Shown here: in pieces, positions 1-12,057 of the stretch
Position numbering within the stretch: the first letter of the stretch is position 1
How the letters are laid out: each line of letters opens with the position of its first letter
Source of the DNA: Bradyrhizobium sp. CSA112
Lineage (GTDB): Bacteria; Pseudomonadota; Alphaproteobacteria; Rhizobiales; Xanthobacteraceae
Reading direction: 5' to 3'
DNA: 64,000 bases
Assembly (NCBI RefSeq): GCF_029051645.1
Contig: NZ_JAACFS010000008.1
Location: forward strand, 62,001-126,000
The notes under the pieces: model-generated
Told to the model about the DNA's origin: nothing
Databases searched by the model: none
What the model saw: only the letters and a program-made list of their open reading frames with translations
Position numbers and translations under genes: made by a program

Positions 1-309
1 CCGACGCTGCAGCGAATACCGCGATAAGTTTGGCGCCGGCGGCCTGCGAAGCCTCGTAGCCCTTCTCGTTCGGCACCAGTACCGGAAGTTCGCAATTCGT
101 ATGATGGCTGACGCCGCGCAGCACCTCGGCCGATCCGACCATCTGCGGGATCGCCTTGGGCGATACGAACGCGCCGACCTCCACCGCCTTGAGCCCGGCG
201 CCGATCAACGCCTCAATAAACGCGATCCGGTCGGCGACGCTGATCGGGATTTTCTCGTTCTGCAGCCCGTCGCGCGGGCCGACCTCGACAATGTGAACGC
301 TGTCGCTCA

Positions 310-310
<1 letters not shown>
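1..310 (-). CDS. hydroxymethylglutaryl-CoA lyase, N-terminal part (cut by window edge)
   Basis: Only the first ~103 residues are present; the gene runs off the left edge. The protein starts MSDSVHIVEVGPRDGLQNE, the HMGL-like TIM-barrel signature in which the R-D of GPRDGLQ lies at the active site. The enzyme splits HMG-CoA to acetoacetate and acetyl-CoA, the last step of leucine breakdown. Its ATG (308-310) overlaps the TGA of the upstream carboxylase gene by one base (TGATG), so it is the next gene of the same operon. The family also contains other aldolase-like lyases, but the leucine-operon context makes HMG-CoA lyase the best call. Confidence 0.9.
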
Positions 311-2318
<2,008 letters not shown>

Positions 2319-2319
<1 letters not shown>

Positions 2320-3923
2320 CACATCCTGAACAGGCCGAATTTGGTGGGTTCGATCGGCGCATTCGCCGCCGCCGACAATCCAAGACCGAGCACCAGCCTA
2401 GTATCGGCGGGATCGATCACGCCGTCGTCCCACAGCCGCGCGGTAGCGTAATAGGGATTGCCCTGGCTCTCGTACTGCGCGCGGATCGGCGCGCGGAATT
2501 TTTCTTCCTCTTCCGCCGACCAGGTCTCGCCCTTGGCCTCGATATTGTCGCGGCGGACCTGGCTCAGCACCATCGAAGCCTGCTCGCCGCCCATCACCGA
2601 GATGCGGGCATTTGGCCACAGCCAGAGAAAGCGCGGACTATAGGAGCGCCCGCACATGCCATAATTGCCGGCTCCGTAGGAGCCGCCGATCACGACCGTG
2701 AATTTCGGCACGCCGGCGGTTGCGACCGCCGTCACCAGCTTGGCGCCGTCACGCGCGATGCCGCCGGCTTCGTATTTCTTGCCGACCATGAAGCCGGTGA
2801 TGTTCTGCAGGAACACCAGCGGGATATTGCGCTGGCAGCACAGTTCGATGAAGTGCGCGCCCTTCAGCGAACTCTCGCTGAACAGGATGCCGTTGTTGGC
2901 GATGATGCCAACCGGATAGCCCCAGATATGAGCAAAGCCGCAGATCAGCGTCGTGCCGTAGAGCTTCTTGAATTCGTCGAATTCGGAGCCGTCGACGATC
3001 CGCGCGATGATGTCGTGGACGTCGAACGGCTTGCGGCCGTCGGCGGAGACCACGCCGTAGATTTCCTCCGCGGGGAACAGCGGCTCCCGCGGCTCGCGCA
3101 TGTTCAGCGCAGCGCGAGTCGGCTGCTTCAGCGTGGCGACAATGCGCCGGGCGATCCCGATCGCATGGGCGTCGTTCTGCGCGTAGTGATCGGTGACGCC
3201 TGAGTGGCGGGAATGCACGTCGGCGCCGCCCAGCTCTTCCGCCGTCACCACCTCGCCGGTCGCGGCCTTCACCAGCGGCGGGCCGCCGAGGAATATCGTG
3301 CCCTGGTTGCGCACGATGATACTCTCGTCCGACATTGCAGGCACATAGGCGCCGCCGGCGGTGCAGGAGCCCATCACGATAGCGATCTGGGGAATGCCCT
3401 GCGAGGACATCTGCGCCTGGTTGTAGAAGATGCGGCCGAAATGCCGCTCGTCGGGAAAGATTTCCTCCTGCATCGGCAGGAAGGCACCGCCGGAATCGAC
3501 CATGTAGACGCAGGGCAGATTGTTCTGCCGCGCGATATCCTGTGCGCGCAGATGCTTCTTCACGGTCATCGGGTAGTAGGTGCCGCCCTTGATGGTGGCG
3601 TCGTTGGCGACGATGATGCATTCGCGCCCCGAAATACGTCCCACCCCGGTAATGACGCTGGCGGAATGGACGTCACCGCCATAGAGGCCATTGGCGGCGA
3701 GCGGCGACAATTCGAGAAAGGCGGTGCCGGGATCGACCAGCAGGTCAACGCGCTCGCGCGCCAGCATCTTGCCGCGCGAGGTATGCCGTTTGCGCGACGT
3801 CTCACCGCCGCCGCCGGAGACCACCTTCAGCTTCTCGCGCAGTTCGGCCACCAGGCCGCGCATCACGTCCGCGTTGCGGGCAAATTCTGAGGATGTGGGA
3901 TCAATCGTGGAGTGAAGCGGCAT
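2319..3923 (-). CDS. methylcrotonyl-CoA carboxylase, carboxyltransferase beta subunit
   Basis: 534 residues, the normal length for MCC beta. It is a two-domain crotonase-like carboxyltransferase with acyl-CoA-binding stretches [18 protein letters not shown] and [17 protein letters not shown] in the N-half and a second glycine-rich oxyanion region ([14 protein letters not shown]) in the C-half. It moves the carboxyl group from carboxybiotin to methylcrotonyl-CoA. It lies between isovaleryl-CoA dehydrogenase and the alpha subunit on the same strand, and its stop overlaps the alpha start. Start ATG at 3923. Confidence 0.94.
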
Positions 3924-4037
3924 GGTCGGCGTTTTCTTTTGGCTGCTGGAGGGCCGTTGGGATGGCTTCAGGACGGTCGGGACAGCACGTTCGAAGAGAG
4001 TGCGACAGCCTGTATCATCTCTGCCTCAATGTGAAGC

Positions 4038-5213
<1,176 letters not shown>

Positions 5214-5235
5214 TCCACCCTTGGTTCTTCGAATT

Positions 5236-5268
5236 AAACGATCATACGTTTTTTTACTATCCTCGCAA
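5236..5268 (-). promoter_or_regulatory. ivd/leucine operon promoter with operator around the -10
   Basis: Read on the minus strand: TTGCGA (5263-5268), a 16-base spacer, then TATGAT (5241-5246), about 28 bases before the ivd ATG. The -10 is exactly framed by an inverted repeat, AAACG-TATGAT-CGTTT (5236-5251). A repressor on this palindrome would cover the -10; the divergent TetR protein is the obvious candidate. Promoter and palindrome are seen directly; the regulator assignment is inference. Confidence 0.55.
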
Positions 5269-5306
5269 GCGGAACTGTACAGACCTCAAAAGAAGCATAC
5301 AGGCCA

Positions 5307-5335
5307 TTGAAATAACTATTATTTCATGTCATTAT
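5307..5335 (+). promoter_or_regulatory. palindromic operator and likely tetR promoter
   Basis: A perfect 8-bp inverted repeat, TGAAATAA-CTA-TTATTTCA, spans 5308-5326. It overlaps a -35-like TTGAAA (5307-5312) that is followed 17 bases later by CATTAT (5330-5335). The arrangement fits an autoregulated TetR gene. It is AT-rich against a GC-rich background, so it stands out. Confidence 0.5.
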
Positions 5336-5394
5336 TATACGATCGCTTGCTCGTTTACCGGGGGATGCGAGCCGCCTTCACTCCCAGAGACTCC

Positions 5395-6063
5395 ATGGCA
5401 CGGACGATCGGTTCTCACGGCCCGAAAACAATGGAGGCGATCCGGAAAGCCGGGCTGCGCCTGATCTTCGAGCACGGCTACGCCGCCATGAGCCTGCGCC
5501 AGCTCGCGGCGGAGGTCGGCATCCAGTCGGGCTCGCTCTATAACCACATCAGCACCAAGCAGGAATTGCTGTTCGACCTGATACGGGACCACATCAACGA
5601 GTTGCTGCGCCAGCTCGATCGCGCCCTGCAGGGGAAGGAGCGACCGGCCGACAAGCTCCGCGCCTTCACAGCCTTCCACGTCAGCTACCACATGACCAGG
5701 AAGCGCGAGGTCTTCATCGCCAATTCCGAGCTGCGGAGCCTGGAGCCGAAGAACTACGAAGAGATCGTGGCGTTGCGCGGCGCCTATGAGCGGCGGCTAG
5801 CGGAAATCCTCAGCCAGGGCGTCGCCGAAGGCGAGTTCGAGGTGGTCGATGTCCAGGTCGCGACCTTTGCGATACTGGCGTTGTTGACCGGCCTCACCAC
5901 CTGGTATCGGCCCGGCGGGCGGCTGACCAAGGAGGCGATCGTCGCCGCCCACGAGAAGCTGGTGCTGTCGAGCGTTGCGCCGGGCACAACGCCGAACCAG
6001 GCGCAGTCCAAACGTCCCCTCTCCCGGAGCGCCGCAACGAGCGCCGAGCCGGAGCGCCGATAA
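5395..6063 (+). CDS. TetR/AcrR family transcriptional regulator
   Basis: 222 residues from ATG 5395 (MARTIGSHGPKTMEAIRKAG). ATG 5365 adds ten residues and is also possible. The N-terminal helix-turn-helix is clear: LIFEHGYAAMSLRQLAAEVGIQSGSLYNHISTKQELL. The rest is a helical ligand-binding domain typical of acyl-CoA or fatty-acid responsive members. Divergent from ivd, it probably represses the leucine-catabolic operon, perhaps released by an acyl-CoA intermediate. An Lrp-type gene follows 18 bases later. Confidence 0.85.
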   Translation: MARTIGSHGPKTMEAIRKAGLRLIFEHGYAAMSLRQLAAEVGIQSGSLYNHISTKQELLFDLIRDHINELLRQLDRALQGKERPADKLRAFTAFHVSYHMTRKREVFIANSELRSLEPKNYEEIVALRGAYERRLAEILSQGVAEGEFEVVDVQVATFAILALLTGLTTWYRPGGRLTKEAIVAAHEKLVLSSVAPGTTPNQAQSKRPLSRSAATSAEPERR

Positions 6064-6081
6064 GGTGCCCAAGAGGAGCCT

Positions 6082-6579
6082 ATGACGGAACGTCACCCCC
6101 TGGACGAAATCGACCTGAAGATACTGTCCGAGTTGCAGAAGGATGGACGCATCCGCAACAACGAACTGGCGGATAGGGTCGGCCTCTCGGAGCCTCCATG
6201 CCGGCGGCGCGTTCGCACCTTACGCGACCGCGGCTACGTCAGCGCCATCCGCGCCACGCTCGACGAGAAGCTGCTCGGTTACGAGGTCATTTCCTACGTG
6301 TTGATCCAGTTGCAAAGCCAGGCCCAGGCGACGTTGCAGGAATTCGAGAAATCGGTTGCGGCGATACCGCTCATTCAGCAGAGCTGGCGGATTTCCGGTG
6401 ACGCCGACTATCTGCTCAAATGCGTCGCGCGAAACGTCGAGGGCATGCACCAGCAGCTTCTGCAGTTTTCAGCGATGCCCGAGGTCCGCAACATCAGGAC
6501 CTTCCCGGTGCTTGGCGTCGCGAAGGATGCGCCGCTGCCGATACCTCACCATCCGGCAGCATCTGACCCCGCGCAGTAG
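6082..6579 (+). CDS. Lrp/AsnC family transcriptional regulator
   Basis: 165 residues. The N-terminal HTH begins LDEIDLKILSELQKDGRIRNNELADRVGLSEPPCRRRVRTL, and the C-terminal RAM/AsnC domain includes SGDADYLLKCVARN. Family members bind amino acids, often leucine, and act as multimers. Standing directly behind the TetR gene and opposite the leucine pathway, it may be the amino-acid sensor of the locus; that is inference. Start ATG 6082 follows an AAGAGGAGCC ribosome site. Confidence 0.9.
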   Translation: MTERHPLDEIDLKILSELQKDGRIRNNELADRVGLSEPPCRRRVRTLRDRGYVSAIRATLDEKLLGYEVISYVLIQLQSQAQATLQEFEKSVAAIPLIQQSWRISGDADYLLKCVARNVEGMHQQLLQFSAMPEVRNIRTFPVLGVAKDAPLPIPHHPAASDPAQ

Positions 6580-6632
6580 GCCTCGCCCGCAACTCCCCGA
6601 GTCGGGCGGCCGGAACAACGCCGGTCCGGCTC

Positions 6633-6938
6633 TTAGTGAGTCCAGGGTTCGACGCGCTTGAAAGCGAAATTGTCGGCGTAAGCGGCCGGCCGGCGCAACG
6701 GATCCTTGGGCTCGATCACCTGGTAGGCAATACCCTTGCGCTCGCAATAGGCGATCGCGTCTTCCTTGGTGTCGAAGTGCAGGGTGAGCTGCTGCTTCAT
6801 ATCGCCGGAAGAGGTCCATCCCATCAGCGGCTCGACGGCCCGAGGCTGCTCGGGCTCGTAATCGAGCTGCCATTCCCGGGTCATGGCCCTGCCCGATTGC
6901 ATCGCGTTTTTGGCAGGCTTAAAAATGCGTGCGGTCAT
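6633..6938 (-). CDS. complex I NDUFS4-like accessory subunit (ETC complex I region)
   Basis: 101 residues, starting MTARIFKPAKNAMQSG at ATG 6938. The sequence matches the conserved 'ETC complex I subunit' region (NDUFS4/18 kDa type), including REWQLDYEPE, GWTSSGDMKQQ, FDTKEDAIAYCERKGIAYQV and ADNFAFKRVEPWTH. Alphaproteobacteria carry this accessory subunit outside the nuo operon, as here. A longer reading to 7055 is open but has no ribosome site. Confidence 0.87.
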   Translation of the reverse strand: MTARIFKPAKNAMQSGRAMTREWQLDYEPEQPRAVEPLMGWTSSGDMKQQLTLHFDTKEDAIAYCERKGIAYQVIEPKDPLRRPAAYADNFAFKRVEPWTH

Positions 6939-7168
6939 GGATGGTTGGATCCTCAAGCGATATGCGACATGGTAGCGTTTGGTGGAAACGGCCGGGATAG
7001 TATAGAGACACCTCTCAGGAAATTTGATCGGTGATTCCAGAACCGGATGTACCATTTCCGTACTGGTATAGTCATTATGCCGTACTGTGACAATCTAGGG
7101 CTATCCGGCGCCCGGGACCCCGTCTTTTGGCGCGATCTTCCCGAACGCATCACCTCGAAGCGGCACCC

Positions 7169-8314
7169 ATGAAAATCAACGCCACCCTGCCCGACAAAGG
7201 ACGCGACCTCCGGCTCGACCTGTTTCGCGGGGTCGCAAACTGGGCGATCTACCTCGACCACATCCCCGACAACGTCGTGAACTGGATCACCACCCGCAAT
7301 TACGGGTTTAGCGACGCCGCCGACCTCTTCGTTTTCATTTCCGGCTATACTGCTTCCTTCGTCTATGCCCGGATGATGCTGGAACGCGGCTTCATCGTCG
7401 GCGCTACGCGGCTGACCAAGCGGGTCTGGCAGCTCTATGTGGCCCACATCATCCTGTTCGTGATCTATATCGCCTCGATCAGCTATCTCGCCCTGCGCTT
7501 CGGCGATTCCCAACTGGTCAACGACTTCAATGTGGTCGGCCTGATCGATAACGCCACCGAAACCCTGCGGCAGGGACTGTTCCTGAAGTTCAAGCCGGTC
7601 AATCTCGACGTGCTGCCGCTCTACATCGTGCTGATGGGTCTGTTCCCGCCGGTTCTCTGGATCATGCTGCGCCAGCCAAACTGGACCATGCTGGCCGCGA
7701 TCGCGCTGTGGCTGGTGTCGCGGCAGACCGGCTGGAACCTGCCCGCTTACCCGGTCGGAACCTGGTACTTCAATCCGTTCGCCTGGCAGGTCCTGTTCGT
7801 ATTCGGCGCATGGTGCGCGCTCGGCGGCGCCCGCAAAAACCTTGCGATCATCAACGCGCCGATCACGCTGTATCTGTGCATCGGCTATCTGATCTTCTCT
7901 CTCATCATGACGATGGCGGGCCGCTTTCCGACTTTCGGCGAAATGTTCCCGCAGTGGCTCTATTCGATGTTCAACCCGAACGACAAAACCAACCTCGCGC
8001 CCTACCGCTTCCTGCACTTTGTGGCGATCGTGATCCTCGTTATCCGCTTCGTGCCGAAGGAATGGCCCGGACTGGAATGGAGGATTTTCGATCCGCTGAT
8101 CGTCTGCGGCCAGCAATCACTCGCGGTTTTCTGCGTCGGCGTGTTCCTGTCCTTTGTCGGGCATTTCCAACTATCGATGAGCTCAGGCTCGCTGCTCGTG
8201 CAGATCCTCGTTAGCGTGACCGGCATCGCGATCATGACAGTCGTCGCCTACTACATTTCCTGGTCAAAGCGGCAGGACAAGCCGCTGAAACCGGCGGCGC
8301 CGAAGGCCGCCTGA
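7169..8314 (+). CDS. opgC: OpgC-type membrane acyltransferase (periplasmic glucan succinylation)
   Basis: 381 residues from ATG 7169. It starts RDLRLDLFRGVANWAIYLDHIPDNVVNWITTRNYGFSDAADLFVFISG, the OpgC family motif with the conserved Arg/His region, and has about ten hydrophobic membrane segments. OpgC adds succinyl groups to osmoregulated periplasmic glucans. It ends 31 bases before the convergent carbamoyltransferase stop. The exact donor and substrate in this organism (cyclic beta-glucans are likely) are not visible from sequence. Confidence 0.85.
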   Translation: MKINATLPDKGRDLRLDLFRGVANWAIYLDHIPDNVVNWITTRNYGFSDAADLFVFISGYTASFVYARMMLERGFIVGATRLTKRVWQLYVAHIILFVIYIASISYLALRFGDSQLVNDFNVVGLIDNATETLRQGLFLKFKPVNLDVLPLYIVLMGLFPPVLWIMLRQPNWTMLAAIALWLVSRQTGWNLPAYPVGTWYFNPFAWQVLFVFGAWCALGGARKNLAIINAPITLYLCIGYLIFSLIMTMAGRFPTFGEMFPQWLYSMFNPNDKTNLAPYRFLHFVAIVILVIRFVPKEWPGLEWRIFDPLIVCGQQSLAVFCVGVFLSFVGHFQLSMSSGSLLVQILVSVTGIAIMTVVAYYISWSKRQDKPLKPAAPKAA

Positions 8315-8345
8315 ACGGCTCTCGGCCGGTCTCCGGCAGGCGGGT

Positions 8346-10160
8346 TCAGGCCGGCTGGGCGGTCGACGCCACCAGTGTCCGCACGTCGGTGTAGATATTG
8401 ACCAGCGGCGCCACCACCTTGTGCATCGCGTTCTTCGACACGATCGTGTCGTGGATCACCAGATGATCGACGCCCGTAGTCAGAAAGCAGTTCACGGCAT
8501 CCTGCGGCGCTTCCACGATGGGCTCGCCCTTGATGTTGAATGAGGTGTTGATCAGCACGGGAACGCCGGTCAGCGCCTCGAACTCCTTCAGCAAGCGATA
8601 GAGCATTGGATTGGTTTCTTCGCGCACGGTCTGCACGCGCGCGGTGCCGTCGACATGCACGATCGCCGGAATCTTGCCCCGCCATTCGGGGCGAACCGGC
8701 TTGGCGATCAGCATGAAGGGCGAATCCTCTTCGCCTTCAAAAATTTCCTTCATGCGCTCGGCCAGCACGATCGGCGCGAACGGCCGGAACGCCTGGCGGT
8801 GCTTGACGCGGCTGTTGAGGATATCCTTCATCTCGGGCTTGCGCGGGTCGGCCAGCAGGCTGCGGTTGCCGAGCGCGCGAGGTCCAAACTCCGAGCGGTC
8901 CTGAAACCAGCCGATGACCTTTTGATCAGCAAGCAGCTTTGCCGTGTCGCGGCAGACATTCTCGCTCTTGACGGCATCGACCTGGATACGGACGAGGAAT
9001 TTCTGCAGTTGGGCGGCGGCCTCCTGATCGCTGTAGGCCCTGCCGACATAGGAATGATCCATGACGAAGCCACGCCGCTGCTTCAGGATTTCGAGCCAGC
9101 CATAATAGGCGCAACCGATCGCGATGCCGTCATCGCCGGCCGCCGGCTGAATCCAGACGTTCTCGAATCCGGCTTCGCGGGCCACCCGGCCGTTCGCCAC
9201 GCAATTCAGTACGACGCCGCCGGCCATACAGAGGTTCTTCGCGCCAGTGGCTTCGCGCAGCCACCGGGCGCGGGCAAGCAGCACGTTTTCGGTGTCATCT
9301 TGCGTGCGCCAGGCGAGATCTTCCCAGTGCCGCATCGCGGGGTTCTTTTCCCAGTTGCTGCCGGCGTCGAACACATAAGGTTGCTTGAAGTCGGTAGCGT
9401 TCCAGTGCGGCACGTGCAGCTTGCCGTCGTTCAGTTCGAGCAGATGCTTGAACTGGTCACGGCGGCCATAGGGCGCCAGCCCCATCAGCTCGCCGCATTT
9501 ATTCCAGTCGCCGAAAATGTAGGTCGAGGCGCGGCTGTAGAGCGCACCGAGACCGGGCATGTTGTAGAATTCATCGCTGAGGAAGCCGCGGTCGGGCTCC
9601 ATCCAGACCTTTTTGAGGCACTCCAGCGTCGTGCCGCTGAACTTGTAGTAGCTCTCGGACTCACGTGCCAGCGGCGTCGCTGTATCGCTGGCGGGAAAGG
9701 CTTCCATGACGTCGGAGCGGTAGCTGCCGACGCCATCGACGATCATCACGACGCCATCCTCGAACGGCGACACCGCGAACGCGCTGTAGGCGTGCGCAAG
9801 ATGGTGGGAGATCGTGACTACCTTTTCCTGACGCGACAGATACAGCGGGTGCTTGGCGGCGTCGCCGCGTTCGAAATCCGGCAGAAAACCCGGCGCGTCG
9901 AAATAGACCAGCCGCTCCTCCATTTCCGGGACCGGCAGGATGTAGCAATTGCGCACCACAAGATCGACGTCGTCGAGCGTTATGCCTTCGGCTTCGAGGC
10001 AATAATCGATCACTTCCTTGTAGAATCCCGATGCGTGCTTGGCCCGAGTGATCCGCTCCTTGGCGATCGCAAATGCGATGGCACCGTCGCGCAACAGGCA
10101 GGCGCTCACATCGTGGTCATAGGTGTTCAGGCCAAGGACATAAGTGTGTTTTTTGGGCAT
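8346..10160 (-). CDS. NodU/CmcH-family carbamoyltransferase
   Basis: 604 residues. The N-terminal Kae1-like half starts YVLGLNTYDHDVSACLLRDG and contains the metal-binding HHLAHAYSAF near residue 118 and IVDGVGS. A second ATP-site stretch is CMAGGVVLNCVANGR. The C-terminal half has RSEFGPRALGNRSLLADPR, HRQAFRPFAPIV and the NTSFNIKGEPIVEAPQDA motif. Family members transfer carbamoyl from carbamoyl phosphate through carbamoyl-AMP to a hydroxyl (Nod factor, antibiotic or glycan). No nod box or sugar-biosynthesis genes are visible nearby, so the acceptor is unknown. Convergent with opgC. Confidence 0.9.
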   Translation of the reverse strand: MPKKHTYVLGLNTYDHDVSACLLRDGAIAFAIAKERITRAKHASGFYKEVIDYCLEAEGITLDDVDLVVRNCYILPVPEMEERLVYFDAPGFLPDFERGDAAKHPLYLSRQEKVVTISHHLAHAYSAFAVSPFEDGVVMIVDGVGSYRSDVMEAFPASDTATPLARESESYYKFSGTTLECLKKVWMEPDRGFLSDEFYNMPGLGALYSRASTYIFGDWNKCGELMGLAPYGRRDQFKHLLELNDGKLHVPHWNATDFKQPYVFDAGSNWEKNPAMRHWEDLAWRTQDDTENVLLARARWLREATGAKNLCMAGGVVLNCVANGRVAREAGFENVWIQPAAGDDGIAIGCAYYGWLEILKQRRGFVMDHSYVGRAYSDQEAAAQLQKFLVRIQVDAVKSENVCRDTAKLLADQKVIGWFQDRSEFGPRALGNRSLLADPRKPEMKDILNSRVKHRQAFRPFAPIVLAERMKEIFEGEEDSPFMLIAKPVRPEWRGKIPAIVHVDGTARVQTVREETNPMLYRLLKEFEALTGVPVLINTSFNIKGEPIVEAPQDAVNCFLTTGVDHLVIHDTIVSKNAMHKVVAPLVNIYTDVRTLVASTAQPA

Positions 10161-10498
10161 GGTTACTCGTCAGGAGAGGATCGTCTAGCGCTGAAAAATG
10201 GAGATCATGTCGATATCAAGTTGCCGGCGTGGCCTCGTTGAATTTTTCCAGCTCGAAGTTCTGCAGTGCACAACCCTAGTGTTCATCCAGCATTCAGAAA
10301 GATGAACAGCTCGATGCAAGAACCATCGATAGACCGGCTGTAAACTTGACCTTACCTACCCTTCTTAATAAAGTCCCGAAAGCTCGAAAGAACCTTGTAA
10401 AATATTGTCTTAACGCATCTGAACTGAAACCATTCTCGCGCGTCTAAGTGAGATGGTGCCGAAGTCCAGGTGTTCGGAAGTGACCGGGAGATTCTCGA
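10161..10498. other. 338-base intergenic region between divergent genes
   Basis: It separates the carbamoyltransferase from the small secreted protein. I see no gene. A perfect 8-bp inverted repeat TGTTCATC (10280-10287) / GATGAACA (10301-10308) with a 12-base spacer could be an operator or hairpin. An AT-rich stretch around 10345-10410 probably holds promoters, but I cannot place a convincing -35/-10 pair. No nod box is visible. Confidence 0.4.
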
Positions 10499-10780
10499 AT
10501 GGCTAAACGCTACAATATTCTGACCCGCTGCCTTGCAGCGCTGGCCTTGTTGTTCGTCTACGTGGCCAGCACGTCTGCGATTCTGGTAGGCGGCACGACC
10601 ACGTCTGCGCAGGCGTATCGCGGCAGAGGCAGAGGCTATTATGGCGGCGGCCGTGGTTACTATCGCGGCGGTCGCGGCTTCTATCGCGGCGGTCGTGGCT
10701 TCTATGGTGGGCCGGTTGTTGTACGCCCTGGTCCGCGCTGCTGGTATAACGCCTACGGCGCCCGCGTTTGCAGGTGGTGA
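10499..10780 (+). CDS. small secreted Gly/Arg/Tyr-repeat protein
   Basis: 93 residues. A hydrophobic N-terminal segment ending STSAILVGGTTTSAQA looks like a signal peptide. The mature part is a low-complexity repeat (RGRGRGYYGGGRGYYRGG, then GGRGFY units) followed by VVVRPGPRCWYNAYGARVCRW with two cysteines. Function unknown; similar short proteins are common in Bradyrhizobium. A GGGAG site precedes ATG 10499, and a strong terminator follows. Confidence 0.8.
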   Translation: MAKRYNILTRCLAALALLFVYVASTSAILVGGTTTSAQAYRGRGRGYYGGGRGYYRGGRGFYRGGRGFYGGPVVVRPGPRCWYNAYGARVCRW

Positions 10781-10827
10781 TATAGGCCGATCGCCGTCGC
10801 CTTAGACGGGACCGGAGATAAGATAGA

Positions 10828-10862
10828 GGCGCACCGGAAAACCGGTGCGCCTTTTCTTTTTT
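10828..10862 (+). terminator. Rho-independent terminator
   Basis: Perfect 10-bp stem GGCGCACCGG / CCGGTGCGCC with an AAAA loop, followed by TTTTCTTTTTT. It terminates the small secreted protein gene; the T-run exists only in the plus direction. Confidence 0.93.
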
Positions 10863-10920
10863 GACGAATCTCCTTTGTGACGGATCGTGCCGCGACGTGG
10901 CGGGAAGCTCGGCTCCCGAA

Positions 10921-12018
10921 CTAGCTGGCAAGCCGCGGCAGCAGCTTGAGTGCATTCCCCCGCTCGATCGCCGCCATCTGCTCCTCCGTGAACACACCCG
11001 CCTCGCGCAGCCCCTTCACATGATCGATGCCGGTCCGGTACGGGAAGTCGGTCCCGAACACGATCTGCGACGGAGGAATGATCGCTGCCAGCGCCGACAT
11101 CGCACCGCGGTTGGACGTCTGCGCGGTGTCGTAGAAGAAGCGCTTGAGCTCGGTAAGCGTGCCGTCGGGCACCGTCTCCTTGGCCTTCGGCGCTAGCAAC
11201 GGATGCCGCACGAAGCGCTCGATCAGGAACGGCATCGTCCCGCCGGCGTGCGAGAATATCCATCGAATATCGGAAAACCGCCGCGCATTGCCGGAGAAGA
11301 TGATGTCGGCGATGGCGCGCGTCGTGTCGGTGCCGAACTCGATCATGACGGGCGGCTGCGTCGGCACCAGGTTCACGCAGCAATTCGCCGCGGTCGGATG
11401 AGTGTAGACCAGCACCTTTCGGCGATTGAGCTCTTCCATGACAGGAAGGAACACCGGATCGCCGAGCCATTTGTCGCCGTAGCTTGTCATCAAGGCAATG
11501 CCGTCGGCCTTGAGCGTGTCGAGCGCATACGTCAGTTCGCGCAGGCTACCTTCGGCGTCGGTGAGCGGCAGCATTGCGAAATTGCCGAACCGTCCGGGAT
11601 AATCCGCGACGAGTTTTGCGGCATACTCATTCGACTCGCGGCAGAGCCTTCGCGCGGTATCGCCCTTGGTAAAATTGACGGCGGGCGTGGTGACGGACAG
11701 CATCGCGGTGGCGATGCCGGCCTTGTTCATGTCGGCCAGCGATTTCTCGATGGTCCAGTTCTTCATCAGGGGATCGCCGAAGCCGCTGTCGTTCGACGCG
11801 GTCACGTAAGTCGGCGGCGACAGATGATGATGGACGTCGATCCGGAACGGCTTTGTATCAGCAGTTTGTGCCACTGCCCCGTCGCGCCCGATGGCCGCGG
11901 TCAGCGCCAGCGCGCCGGCGCCGAGCATGAAGCCGCGCCGGCTTGGTGCGGAGCGCGACGAACTTGATGGGTCACAGCAGAAGCATCCCCGCAATCGCGG
12001 TGCGCGCAGATCCATCAT
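10921..12018 (-). CDS. amidohydrolase of the ACMSD/aromatic decarboxylase type, Tat-exported
   Basis: 365 residues. A twin-arginine motif SRRGFMLGAGALALTAAIG near residue 27 and an AVAQT cleavage region indicate export. The metal site follows (FRIDVHHHLSPPTYV, the H-x-H of the amidohydrolase-2 family), with further ligands in VYTHPTAANC, FSHAGGTMPF and FGTDFPYR. The family includes ACMS decarboxylase and gamma-resorcylate decarboxylase, mostly cytoplasmic, so a Tat signal is notable. First of three hydrolase genes on this strand; substrate unknown. Confidence 0.83.
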   Translation of the reverse strand: MMDLRAPRLRGCFCCDPSSSSRSAPSRRGFMLGAGALALTAAIGRDGAVAQTADTKPFRIDVHHHLSPPTYVTASNDSGFGDPLMKNWTIEKSLADMNKAGIATAMLSVTTPAVNFTKGDTARRLCRESNEYAAKLVADYPGRFGNFAMLPLTDAEGSLRELTYALDTLKADGIALMTSYGDKWLGDPVFLPVMEELNRRKVLVYTHPTAANCCVNLVPTQPPVMIEFGTDTTRAIADIIFSGNARRFSDIRWIFSHAGGTMPFLIERFVRHPLLAPKAKETVPDGTLTELKRFFYDTAQTSNRGAMSALAAIIPPSQIVFGTDFPYRTGIDHVKGLREAGVFTEEQMAAIERGNALKLLPRLAS

Positions 12019-12057
12019 CCGTTCTCTCCCTTTTGTTTGTTGTCGCGCGCCCAGCCT

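Noticed and set aside
6953..8116. 387-codon minus frame over opgC
   Set aside because: Low-complexity Asp/Gln/Arg/His composition; opgC on the other strand is clearly real.
10161..10498. nod box upstream of the NodU-type gene
   Set aside because: No sequence resembling the conserved nod box was found.
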